A DNA stretch of 64,000 nucleotides from Membranipora membranacea (taxonomy: Eukaryota > Bryozoa > Gymnolaemata > Cheilostomatida > Membraniporidae). Positions 12,764 to 24,000 of the stretch are shown piece after piece; positions within the stretch are counted from its first letter, which is position 1, and each line of letters opens with the position of its first letter. The translations under genes and the position numbers were made by a program. The stretch lies in assembly GCA_914767715.1 (NCBI GenBank), contig OU612069.1, positions 17,049,387 through 17,113,386 on the forward strand. Direction: 5' to 3'. A model generated the notes under the pieces. It ran no database searches. It saw only the letters and a list, made by a program, of their open reading frames with translations, and had not been told where the DNA came from.

Positions 12764-13379
12764 CACACACGTTTTAATCACACTTTCCTTATTATACAGG
12801 GTACAATAATAAAAGCAAGAATTCAACATCACTTCGCTATAGTTGCCATCATTCAGTCCACAAGCATTAAACCAGTACACTTATGATGCCACAGTAAGGA
12901 AAAGGTCCTTTCTTTGAACATGCTGAATAGTTTGGTGTAGGATTCTGGGTTTGATTTATGATTAAGCTGGCTTGCTTCAAGATCAATCATTTGATCCCTT
13001 TGACCATGGTGTCTGACACGCTTGGCTTATGGGCCACCAATTCGGAGTCATCTTCAATTCTTTGTTCGACTCCTCAATGCCCTTTTGAATTTAAATGGTC
13101 ATGGGCTTCGCATTGTAGATTTTATTGACTTTATAGTCTGCTTCATAGATTTTGAGACCGTTCCTGCTATTTAGTAGTTGCCTTTAGAAGGTTGTCCTTT
13201 CTCTATTTTGGGACATACATTGGAAAATAGAGTTAAAATTGTTTCTCCGAGACAAAAATCAGCCCAATACAAAAACACTTTCAATGATTAGTATCTTAAG
13301 CATTGAAAACTCTTTGGGACATGGTTTTGGATATAATTTTTGTGTACTAGATGCTCATCTAGGTCGATTTTCGACTGAC

Positions 13380-16032
13380 TGATCAGTATACAAAAAGAGA
13401 GAGGATCACTCTACAGCCATATCTATCCGACCATAGCAAGTTTGATATTGTCTCATGTGCTCAGCTGTGGGAGCTCACCACTTCAAGCCCAGTGTTGTGA
13501 GACGGACTGAGTCGTCCCCTCCCAGCAAGAAAGGGCACAACTCAGACAATTATTTATCACCGTATTACACTGATTGGGCGGCTATAATGACAAACTGTTG
13601 CGGTGACACGGCAGTTTTCAAGTAATTGTTTCCTTGAACTTAAATTATAGTACGTCATATATTTATAGTGATAGGCCTCAGGAGGGACTCGCAACAATTT
13701 ATATATTGCTGTTTTGATGACGAATGAACAACCCCTTGTTAGAGGCTAGGGGTATTGAGATTTCAAGTTAACTCCAGATCTGCTTGAAGCACGAAAACTT
13801 TTTTGGATCTGGGGTAGGCAAATAAAAATCAGGGTAGAAAAGATCTGGAGTTGAGCTAACTGGATTGGAGTTGAAGTCAACTTTGTGGAAGAAGAAGAAG
13901 AAGAGATTACTGCTCATCTTCCCCAACCCACCGACCCTCCTACTAGTAACACATGGTGACATGCACTAGTATGTAGTGTGACCGACCCTCCTACTAGTAA
14001 CACATAGTGACATGCACTAGTATGTAGTGTGACCGACCACGGGTATCACACCTTGATATGATAACGCTATTATGATATTGCGTGCAAACAACACTCACTG
14101 GGATGCGATTTGGCTGAAGTGGAAGAGCTATAGTTAGTCAATGAATTCTTGGTAAAGTTGAGGAATGGCAGGCCGAGTCCATACAGGGTTTCTCTCAGTT
14201 TTGTTAGCGTGTTGTAGCTGTTACAGTTAAAGCTTTAATTACAACCAGCCAAAACCTTGCTTGATGAACTGACATTTATTTGATCTCAAAATTCAAAATT
14301 TCCACCGATCGGCAGCCTTAGATAGCTATAATAGCCAATGGAATATGATTGTAGTCTGGTAACCTAGTAATAATCAATTAAACTCCTGAAAAACTGGGGT
14401 GATAAATTCAACCCCTACATAAGCCCGGGTCGGGGGTACTGCCTACGCACCGGCTGGGCAGACATTTGTCAGGAACTTTATTTCGATGTTGACCTTGAAT
14501 TATTGGTAATACTTGAAGTCAATAGTTTTGTTAGGTGGGTGGTTGTGCGAGAGAACACGTGCAGTTAGACTGTCCCGGCTTGTCTAGAAAGGTTAGCCTG
14601 CACAATGATTAACAGCAGCAGGACTGTTCACATCACTTTGGTGACCAAGCCTTATCCCCATATCCTTAGATCTTTTTGTTTGTTACGACAGTCTAATTGC
14701 TATTAACTAATTGATAACGGCTTACTTTTTGTTGTCTGCTGTCATCCATTGTCCTCAGGTCTCATGTGTTTTCTAGAATCAGCAGGAAACTTCAGCTGCA
14801 AATAAAATCAAATTGAATTGATGGCAATACACCCAATAGAATTTTGTCTATCTTACAACCTTGGACTTTACTGGTTACGAAATTTGAACAGATTTTGTTT
14901 TCTTACCTAGATACATATTTTATTAAAGTAAGGAAAAAATGCTTTGTTTTCACAACCCCCCACCTACCCCCTACCGATAAGTCATGGTATGTAAGTCTGT
15001 TAACATTGTGTATATCTGATAATTTCAACTAACTCATGTTGTCCAAAGCCTGAGAAGCATGAATTGAGATTTGATATGGCCAACCCAACACATGAATAAG
15101 AGCAGGCGCATATGATGTACTGAGGTTGAATTGACACCCTCTTTCGGAGATGCAAATACTGTGAGTTTGGGAGACCCTCTTAAAGCTAGGAATTTCTGAT
15201 TTGATATGTTATGTTCTTCAAGATAGATGTTGGCATTTTAATGTAGGGTCATTGATACGTAGGGTAACTAAATGGTGTGTACCGATCCGCTTACATATAC
15301 TAAGAAAAAAGGAGGTAAAAATTATAAGCAAAAAGTTCAAATATGGGCTAGTTGATGTCCACGTAAATTACCGACATATTCTTTGGATTTGTTATCATAT
15401 CAGATAATCTAACTCCCTAGTCTATTGCGCAACAGAAAGAACATCTAGCTACGGACTATGGTGACTGCAAATAAAACTGTGTATATGTTCTATATACTAG
15501 CCATTGCTACAACATAATTGTACATCCTTTCAAAAATTGATCCTTCATATCCAAATCCAAATCTGACAAAAATATGCTAATTTCTCTGCCATCTCTGTCA
15601 TCAATATCAATAAGTCTTTACAGTCTTCTATCAGATTGTAATACTAATTGCTGGTATTATCAGATCAACTACTTGCTTGTTTATCTAATTCCCTGCGATT
15701 GTAAAAGTAGGCATCATTCCATGGTTTAGGTTTATTTACGCTGTCAAGAGAATCGGCGGTTTTAGAGATTTATGGTTGTGAACTCCACACAAAGAAAATG
15801 TCTCACCTTGATAAAGACAAGTGATAGATAGAGTCCTTGACTCTAGATGGTGTTGAGCAAAGTACGTTGTTCCTCCACTATTCTTATTATGTTATAACTC
15901 TGAACATCTGTATGAAAAAATTAATAATAATTATTCTAAGAATTTATAAGCCTCATTATTATTTATGCGTATGTGAATGGACGTTACATGGGTTACATCG
16001 TTATATGCCTCACATCACATTACTCTGTTTAT
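13380..16032. other. Intergenic; one short tandem duplication, no gene seen
   Basis: Beyond the alignable part of the duplication (the right copy leaves the window here). Open frames are short and unrecognised. There is a small inverted motif around 13780-13855 (aactccagatct / agatctggagtt). Confidence 0.5.
13930..14032. repeat. Tandem duplication, two units of about 51 bp
   Basis: Two nearly identical copies of a unit beginning ccgaccctcctactagtaac, starting at 13931 and 13982, differing at about one base. Confidence 0.85.
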
Positions 16033-16254
16033 GACAAAACAGAGGGTGGGCTGCCCCTAAAGAGGGACGCAAGTTGCCCGGAGTCCTCGTACTGAGAGTA
16101 TGATACATCCTAGAAGACTAGAATTCATCCTAAAGGTGAGGCCATAATGGACCTCATAATCGTGAGCGTGCAGCAAGCTGCCAGAAACAGAAACAAGCAC
16201 TAATCGCCAGTTGGCAGTGACACTTTGATCTTAGCCAATAGGCCGAGAAGTGAT
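16033..16254 (-). mobile_element. SINE with a U2 snRNA-derived head (outside the duplication)
   Basis: Reverse copy of the family at 7211-7431. Its 5' end, read on minus, is ATCACTTCTCGGCC followed by TATTGGCTAAGATCAAAG, which preserves more of the U2 5' end (ATCGCTTCTCGGCC...) than the duplicated copy. The shared body ends in ctctgttttgtc. This independent insertion defines the element boundaries. Confidence 0.88.
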
Positions 16255-18187
16255 CACAGATGCCCCTGTACCTCCTAGTACTGTGATTGATGTTTTGAAG
16301 TGGAATAGACTTTTCCTGTCATGTGTCTTGGCTTATGCCTGTCAAAAGATGTTATCAGCAAGATTGATCAAGCCATATTACATCACCTTGCATAATTTAA
16401 CTACCAGATGTAGATTGACGTCAAATACCTCTACAAATACTTCTTATCAACATGATACAATACACACCATGAACAGCCTTATCTCTTTTCAACTTTACAA
16501 TGATATACATGAGGTGAGTAAGGTGGCTCGGAAAAAGGTCATAATTAAAGCTAAGAACAAATATAAAGGGCTGATTATGCGCTTTACTCCCTGGAATAAT
16601 CTGAAAAGGCAGTACAAGAGCTTCCAAAATTAATATGCATTAATTCTTCAAAGAGCCCGTCATGACCACAGTTGTAGATGGGGCTCCCCCCACACAGGAC
16701 TGTCTATAATATCTATAAATTAAGAATCCCAATCTATAAACTTAAGCGGCTGCGATGGCATGCGGCTTTTGGACTATTGAATGCCATAAAATCCTTTAAA
16801 TTAACAACCTATTGTACCTACCTTAATGATGTATAATATCAGATACAACCCTCCGTTTGCTCTGCTCTGCTTTGCTACACAACGACCATACACGCACTAA
16901 GAGAGCACAGGAGACACACAGCACTGACAGCACTTTAGAGATACATTAAGAAATCTATAAATCTATATCTTTACTTGCATCTATCTATGAGCCTACAAGC
17001 CTATAAGCTAAGAAATGGTCATCTATAATCTATACTATAAGTAGGGGGGGGGGGGGGCCCGTAGATAGTGGAAGTTTAAAATGTAATGTGTATGTATACG
17101 ACGGAAAGAAAGCTACGAGCAATGGACATTCTGCCATCAAAGTTCATTGACTTTTTGTTCTCATGACAGGAGCCTTATAATATGGCTTATAATGCACGCT
17201 TGATAGTCATAAACTTAGGGTACAACATATCTGGGCGTGACCACGATAAGCCTATTGGTCACACAGGGAGGGTTGTGACATGATACCATATTATTTTCCA
17301 CAGATCCTCTAAATCCAGACAATTTTGATCAATGTATGCATTCTAAGTGCTCTGACAGCGGCAAAAGCAATTTAATGTAATTGTCCTAATACTTCAATAT
17401 CCCATAGACTATATCATGAGCAATGCTTCCCTACTTATCACAGCGCATTCAAAATTCACTCAGGTGCATGTCCTAGACAGAGATACAGTTAACTCACCTT
17501 GTACTTGTCATCCTATGATCAGCACCTCTCTGGTTTGTCAGCTTCTTGTCCGTCAGTGACAACAAAGATTTGCTCCCAATAAAAATCTCGGTTTGCTTCT
17601 CGGTTTAAATTCTCCCGTCTATGTGAAACAATCCAAGCCAGCGATTGTCGATCTACCGTCACAAGTTAAGAATGTGGAATGATTTGGGTCACGTTTCTCA
17701 TGATTCAAAATACTGTTATCACTAAGTTGTGTTATCATATTGAGGCTTGTGTTGGATTGAAGTACTGTGTGGGTACTATCAGCATCTCACAATGTTTACT
17801 CAGGCTAGCCTAAAACCTGATAAGAACTGCTGTCAAATATTAAGCAGTTTTTCTACCACAAATATAAAATGATACATAAGGTTGTGAATGAAAGTAAAAC
17901 TTTTTCAACAAGCTCCATGGTCAAAATTTAGAACAGAAGTTACATTTTCAATGCCATCTAAGTATATATCTAGACTATTTTTAGAGATTAATTGTACCAA
18001 TTATGCTAACCCTGGTTTAGAGTTACTACAAACAAAAATGTTCACGATCAAATATTCTTAGTCAGATTGCGTGCCTTTGTATACTGTCTTGTCAAACATT
18101 ACTAACTTATCAAAGTAAGAATCAATGGCAAGTCTATGAGCATACAAAATAAGGGCTCATCACTAATCCATTCATCTCTCACGATGT
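16255..18187. other. Intergenic; no gene seen
   Basis: AT-rich, with a G-homopolymer at about 17044-17057. The 127-codon plus-strand frame 16250-16633 starts inside the SINE head and has no recognisable domain or splice context. Confidence 0.5.
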
Positions 18188-18600
18188 GTGCTAATGCTGC
18201 TGCACTATGAACCCATCCGGATGCCTATCGGACAACCGCCGGTTGTCCGCGCGGCATCCGGTTGGCCGTCGGACAACCACCGGATGCCAAATAGGCATCC
18301 GGTTGCAAAAATCGCGTCCGGACACATATTTGACAGAGGCGGATGGGTTCGTAACAGAGAAGGATGGGTCGTAGACACTCATCATCCAAGCATAAGACCC
18401 ATCCGGACATGTTTTTAGCAGCTAAAATTACTGCTCAAAGCCCATCCGGACAGGTCTTGAGCAGCTAAAATTACCGCTCAAAGCCCATCCAGACAGGTTT
18501 TTAGCAGCTTAAATTGCTGCTCAAAGCCCATCCGGACAGGTTGTTAGCAGCTAAAATCAATGCTCAAAGCCCATCCGGATGGGCAAAATGTCAAGTGGAC
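18188..18600. repeat. GC-rich repeat block with a ~42-bp minisatellite
   Basis: 18215-18310 is rich in catccgg and ggacaacc motifs on both strands. From about 18400 to 18585 four units of about 42 bp repeat (cccatccggacaggt... agcagctaaaatt...gctcaaag). Higher in GC than its surroundings. The open frames across it on both strands are by-products of the repeat. Confidence 0.75.
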
Positions 18601-19260
18601 ATCCACATGCGAGACCAAGGAATAAACTCCTTGCCGAGACAATAGAAAATAATAAGTGGTCGTCCATTTCATAAGAACACAAGTGCCAAATGGACGTCAA
18701 TAATGGCTTGACTACTGCCAAAAAAATAAATTCATAATAATAATCATAATGATGACGATGATGTCCTTGTTGGGAGTCGTTTGTGAGTGGGGATAATACA
18801 TCATGTGATGTACCTTCAGGTTTACCTGCATGTGTGTAGGTTCCAAACTCCAGCTGTGTCTTGCAGGAACTTTTATACAGTTGAAGAGGATGATACATAT
18901 AAGCATTAAGTTGTTATACCCCAAATAACAATGTAAATCAGGGAAAGTTCTCCAGTCCTTGATTACATGTAGAGCCAAAAAAAGTTATGGTGAAATGACC
19001 AAACTTGAGTCGAGATCGAGGTCAGTCATAACAGGACCAATAGAATATAAAGTTCAGTCAACTGGACACACTAATACTCATCAAGGTGGCCGGCCACTTA
19101 ACACTTGAAATGCTTGCTAAACACGGCCACTTGACAGTGCATTATCAATTATATTGATTTATAAAATGGATGGCCATTTAGCAGTAAAGGACGGGTGTTT
19201 AGCACAAGTGGATGGCTATTTAACAGAGGTAATAAGTGGACGGCCTTTTAGCTGACACAT
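18600..19260. repeat. Degenerate repeats of a ggacgtcca / gtggatggctatttagca type
   Basis: Loose, diverged tandem-like motifs at about 18590-18700 and again at 19085-19260 (for example aagtggatggctatttaaca, aagtggacggccttttagct). No clean unit length. No gene seen. Confidence 0.4.
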
Positions 19261-19439
19261 ATTTATCACAACAAATGCAACCTGAAATGAATACATCAAC
19301 TTTATAGAATGTAGCAACAGGTGATACATGATTATATGCCTTATAAAAGCATAGTAAGCTAGCTTTAATGGTTTAAGGCATGTTTTACACAATTTTCAAA
19401 TCATGATACTCTTGTAATCTGTTTTTTTGCAATAACTGC

Positions 19440-19860
19440 ATATTACCAACAGGTAGCAATCGATGCCAGTGACTTTTTGGAGCTGTCTTCTTAATGTCAG
19501 AGAGAGGACAACTTTCAGTTGATTCAGTAAACTGCCTCTCAGATGCATTGTTTATCATGCCACAGCTCACATGTACAGGTGACTGCCACGAACAATGGCC
19601 CTTGTAAGAAAACTTCTCAATTGGCGCGTCTGGTCGCAGTTGGAGGCACCCTCATATTTCACATCAGGGCCTATTGATGCCACCTGATGAGAAGCTGTGG
19701 TACTGGCAGTGGTACTTATCATCTCTTGTGAGTAACTTCTGTTTTACAGCCATGGATATCAGCTATAGGCTTATGAACAATTCTTCATCATATCTGGAGT
19801 TTATCTTATTCTTCAATAGCTGAAGATCATTACTTACAGAAATCTCTTCAAGAAGGTGTA
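19440..19860 (+). pseudogene. PCID2: Inverted, decayed copy of PCID2 exon 10 with part of its upstream intron
   Basis: 19737-19860 reads acceptor (ctgttttacag), a shortened exon and donor (gtaagt). The translation matches PCID2 exon 10 (22650-22775) residue by residue, including the end [10 protein letters not shown], but with an internal deletion of about 18 bp and an in-frame TAG where PCID2 has Glu. 19455-19518 read on minus matches the intron at about 22995-23055 (gaaagttgtcctctctctga), at the same distance from the exon. So a segment of about 400 bp was copied in inverted orientation and then decayed. Confidence 0.88.
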
Positions 19861-21069
19861 AGTATAGCCAGGGGCAGATTTTCATCTGTGTTGAAGGGTG
19901 GCTTTATATGGCCAGGGGAGGCATTTTGTGATTCACCATAGCCTTAAATTGGCTGAAACAGTGAACATATCATCTGTAGCTTTGTCAATTTGTCCAGTAA
20001 TAACTCAACTCAACTTTTACCAGTTGTTTGATAAGGCGTATGTATCTTTGAAAAAATGTATGTAATGCATTTGATGCACTTAACTAGCCGGTTAAATGCC
20101 ACGTTGCCAATAGTTTATGATCTACAAATTCTAACCCATCAACACTTGATGTATACTTATATCTATTGAGTGTCCATCCTGCCAATCTGAGCCTTTTCTG
20201 TTCCTTTATCAGTCCCGCAACATGCTCAACCCTGTCAGAGCAATGTATATCATATGCGAGATTATCCACATCTGGAATAACAAAAACCAAACCAAAACCA
20301 GGTGACCTGTTTAGCTCATAGTTTGATGTGTAGTTCACGAAGTGACAACATCTTACTATCAGAAAGAGATTAATTAAATAACGACATGGAATAGAGAACA
20401 TACATATACACAGTCAGTGAGATTGAAGAATTCCTTTGAAGTAAATCACAACGTACTCATACCTTCCAGAAACTCATTGGGACACATACACCTGATCCAA
20501 CACCGAGATCATCAAGTGAACCATCTGTATAATCATTGATGTCGGAATCAGTTACACAAAACCTTGTCAGTCAATTGAGCCACCAAGACAATTGCAACCC
20601 ACTGCCCAAAACCCCCTCCCTGCAGTTGTCAGTAAATTTTTATATCAATCAATTTGGCAGCAAAGATGATATAGATCACTGTCGTTCTTTAAAGTCAGGT
20701 TTATATGGATGTTTATTTTACATACTCCAAAAGTCTCCATGATATTCAAAGTATAAGATCGGTTTTGATATTGAAATATCATATTGTACATTTATAACTA
20801 GTCTTATAACATGACATAATAGATGATGTCAATAGTTTCCATACAATATAATGTTGCATTATTGACTGTAGCACAAGAAGGTCAATAAATCACTTTATCT
20901 TAAAACAATGTCTGTGAGTGATATATACAGAGATAAAGAAATATTATGATGACGTTGAGGACGCGTTACATGATGACTGGGCGAGGGTCTTTTACAGATA
21001 TTCTATGAGAGTGCGTACTATAAGATGTCTATAAGACGGATGTTTACACGACATTTCTTCTACAGTGCG
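19861..21069. other. Downstream flank of PCID2; no supported gene
   Basis: A minus-strand open frame of about 60 codons (20084-20274) follows an acceptor-like ttttgttattccag, but I could not join it in phase to an upstream exon and do not recognise it. The remainder looks non-coding, including the probable PCID2 3' UTR just below 21070. Confidence 0.4.
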
Positions 21070-24000
21070 TTATAGCACTTCTGTGAGAGCAGGGAAGGGT
21101 TCCTGTTTGCTGACTACGACAGTTCTGTGGGCGTGTGAGATGTAGCCTTTAATCTTACCCTGTAACACAGTGAACAAAAATGTAAGTTGAAATTAAAACA
21201 TAGGTTAACAATCTGTGAACCCATAATGTCCTGATGATTAGAAAAATGTTGGGTCAAAATCAGACAGTCATATTACTACTCGCCAACAAATTGGTGGTGA
21301 AACATTGGTTGCCTTCAGATCACCATAAAAAAAATCAGATATCTATTTGAACATGCAAAGCCAGTTTTTTAGTGGCAGCAAAATTGAGTAAGTAGTTTCA
21401 GCTGTTACTCTGCTACTACAGCTAGCAGACCCATAGAAACTCTTAAATCCACTGATCCTGACATGCTCTTTTCAGGGTTTTCATGTTTTAAGATAATAAA
21501 ATAATTTTTGATTAATTTTCCTTTTGCTGGCAGCATTTTTAACAATTAGCCGCTTATTGAGCAACATTATGTAAGGTGCAATATTACCACTGCGATCAAC
21601 ATAAAGAACTCCACTAGAATTAACTGTCAAGCCCTTACCACCCAATTTAGTAACTGTAAGTGAAAAATAGGAGGAGGCTGCCAACAAACTAACAGGTTTG
21701 TTTTATTATATGAAAAGTTGATATATTACCCCAGTAAATCAAATACTGTGAGTTCGTAAGGCAAATAAAATTTACCAAAAAATGAAAATTGTGGAAAATA
21801 GGAATTAGTTTTTTTTCAATTATTTTAGCAAGGATCTTCGTGTATCATAGTGGTCAGGGGGAGGCAATAAATCACTATGATCCACTATGATCCCAATTTT
21901 CAGACTTTGCAGCAGTTTTACTGCAGTTAGGTTCACAGGCTGTTATATTTCATATGCCTTAATGACTTTTCAGCCTGAGATCTTTAAAACCATACCAAAC
22001 ATGGCCTAGTAGGACTGTCACTTTAAAACCCCTATATGAGAGAAAAACTGAAACCAAAAGACAATTTTGAGCCTAATCATTACATACCTCATATATAAGA
22101 TTAGCAATGATACATTCAGCCTCATCTATATCGATATCTTCATACTTCATAAGCTGTAGAGCAGATAGGAATGAGCTGACTGGTAACTGATGTGTCTTCA
22201 GTAATATCCATCTGTAGAATAGTCAAGAAATGATAAAAGTGTGGTGATTAACGTAAAAATTGTAAGAATGTATAAGAATTACTGATCAGATTCGTTGTGT
22301 GTATTTTTCTGATCGATAATGCATGAATCGATTCATAAAGCCATCATCTTCAATACCAGTTTAATGGTCAGATAAATTGATTTTTATCTACCCTAGGGGA
22401 GAAAATGTTAGCTAGAGTTTAGTAGAGCTTGGTAGAGGGTGAGTCGAAGTTAGCCAGTACTATAGCAAAGTAAAGAGTGTGTGCAAATTATAGCAAGGCT
22501 TAAATTTGTCTATTTGAAGCAAGCTCAAAATGGAGAATTTTTCCGGCTGCAATAACATTATTCCCTTTAGATGTTGGATGGTTATTTTTCCTACTAATGT
22601 CCCATATATTTAAGTAAACATGGCTGAGAAGTATGCATTAGCAACTCACACTTTCTTGAAGAGATTTCTGTACGTAATAATCTTCAGTTTTTCCAGTATA
22701 AGATAAACTCCGGATTTGATGAAGAATTGTTCGTGAGCTTGTAAAGCCTCAGTTAACTTCAGCAGATTTCCATGTCTGCAAAACAGAAATAATTTATGAA
22801 GAATGATACAATGTGGGCTAAGTACCAAGGCTCACATTGGGTAGGGATAACAGTTGTTCATGTGGTATTTGAGGATGCGTACAAATGATTTAGCAGATAT
22901 GATGGGTATCATATTATATAATATAAAAAAGGTTTTTATAATATATCCAAGTACGACCATCTAGACCTCTGAATATGATGCGTGCCAAATATCAATATAT
23001 GGCTAGAAAGTTGTCCTCTCTCTGACATTATGAAGACAACTCCGAAGTATGCACCATGCATCTATTGCTAGTTATTCGCTAATTTCTTGTAAGGGTAAGC
23101 TGAATGAATGAATATTTGTGCCGATAGTAACCAGTAATCCAATATTCCCTTAACCACAAGTAGGTTTGACAAGTTTGGAGTTATCAGAGCTTAGGAGGTC
23201 ATTTTTGCTTCATTCAAGTGTTCAGGTTCATTCAATATGATCGCTAGTGATTACACGGAGTATGTTTTTTTTTAAATTTAGTTAAAATTGCAAGTTTTTG
23301 TCTCTGTCTGAAGATGCCAAGCTGCTCTCAGTTTGCAGGCAGGTCAGAGAACACCTGGGGCGTCAATTGAGCCCAGGAGTCAATAGACTGCAGCGGGTTT
23401 CGAACCCGAGACCTCCAACGCTTGCGCGTTAGAGGGCAGGCGCTCTAACCAACTGAGCTACCTCCTATCCCTAGGGTTAGTAGTAGAGGCAAAAGATTGA
23501 ATAGTAAATGGTATTCACCTCACAGCATCAGCGACATCCGAGAACTGAGTAAGATCATACTTCTGTAAAGCTTGTTTACTTGGCAGTCTACCCTATAATG
23601 GAGATTACACAGCTTAACAGCATAACAAATTTATACTACAGTATTCTCTGTTCTTGAATTGTCATCATGGTTTCAGATGAAGCCAACTGAGATGTTAGTG
23701 AATGAAAAATCTCCAACATTGTCATTAACTCAGGTGAGTTCATACACAAGGACAACTTTAAATTTTACTGTGTTTTAACTGCTAGACCGGTAGAATGTTG
23801 AAATATCACAGCGAGGTCAGGCTAGGTTGTGGGGCGGATTTTCTTTGCACATTTTCATCTGGGTGCAAACAATGCAGTGGGATTCGAACCAAACTGCAGT
23901 CATCTTTAATGCAAGGTAGCTATGAAAGTAAACCAAGATCAGAAAAATTGCCCACTCACCATCAACATTTTGACAGGTAGCAGAGATATGAGGATGAGCC

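Larger units (their letters stand above)
444..13379. repeat. Left copy of a large direct segmental duplication
   Basis: Everything from inside the TPR array to about 13379 reappears in the same order and orientation at about 47.74-64.0 kb, with scattered substitutions and small indels. The 3' flanks of the two TPR genes (1-314 and before 47734) do not match, so one breakpoint lies at the end of the TPR array. The other is not visible because the right copy runs off the window. The offset falls from about 51.5 kb near the gene to about 50.6 kb at the end, mostly because of a 936-bp insertion in this copy. Confidence 0.93.

Noticed and set aside
16250-16633. Open frame of 127 codons on plus
   Set aside because: Starts inside the SINE head, has no recognisable domain and no splice context.
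18191-18418. Open frames on both strands of the GC-rich block
   Set aside because: By-products of the catccgg repeats; translations are repeat-like without family similarity.
23385-23466. Possible functional tRNA gene on minus
   Set aside because: A and B boxes are good, but the acceptor stem does not pair and the sequence continues into a SINE tail.
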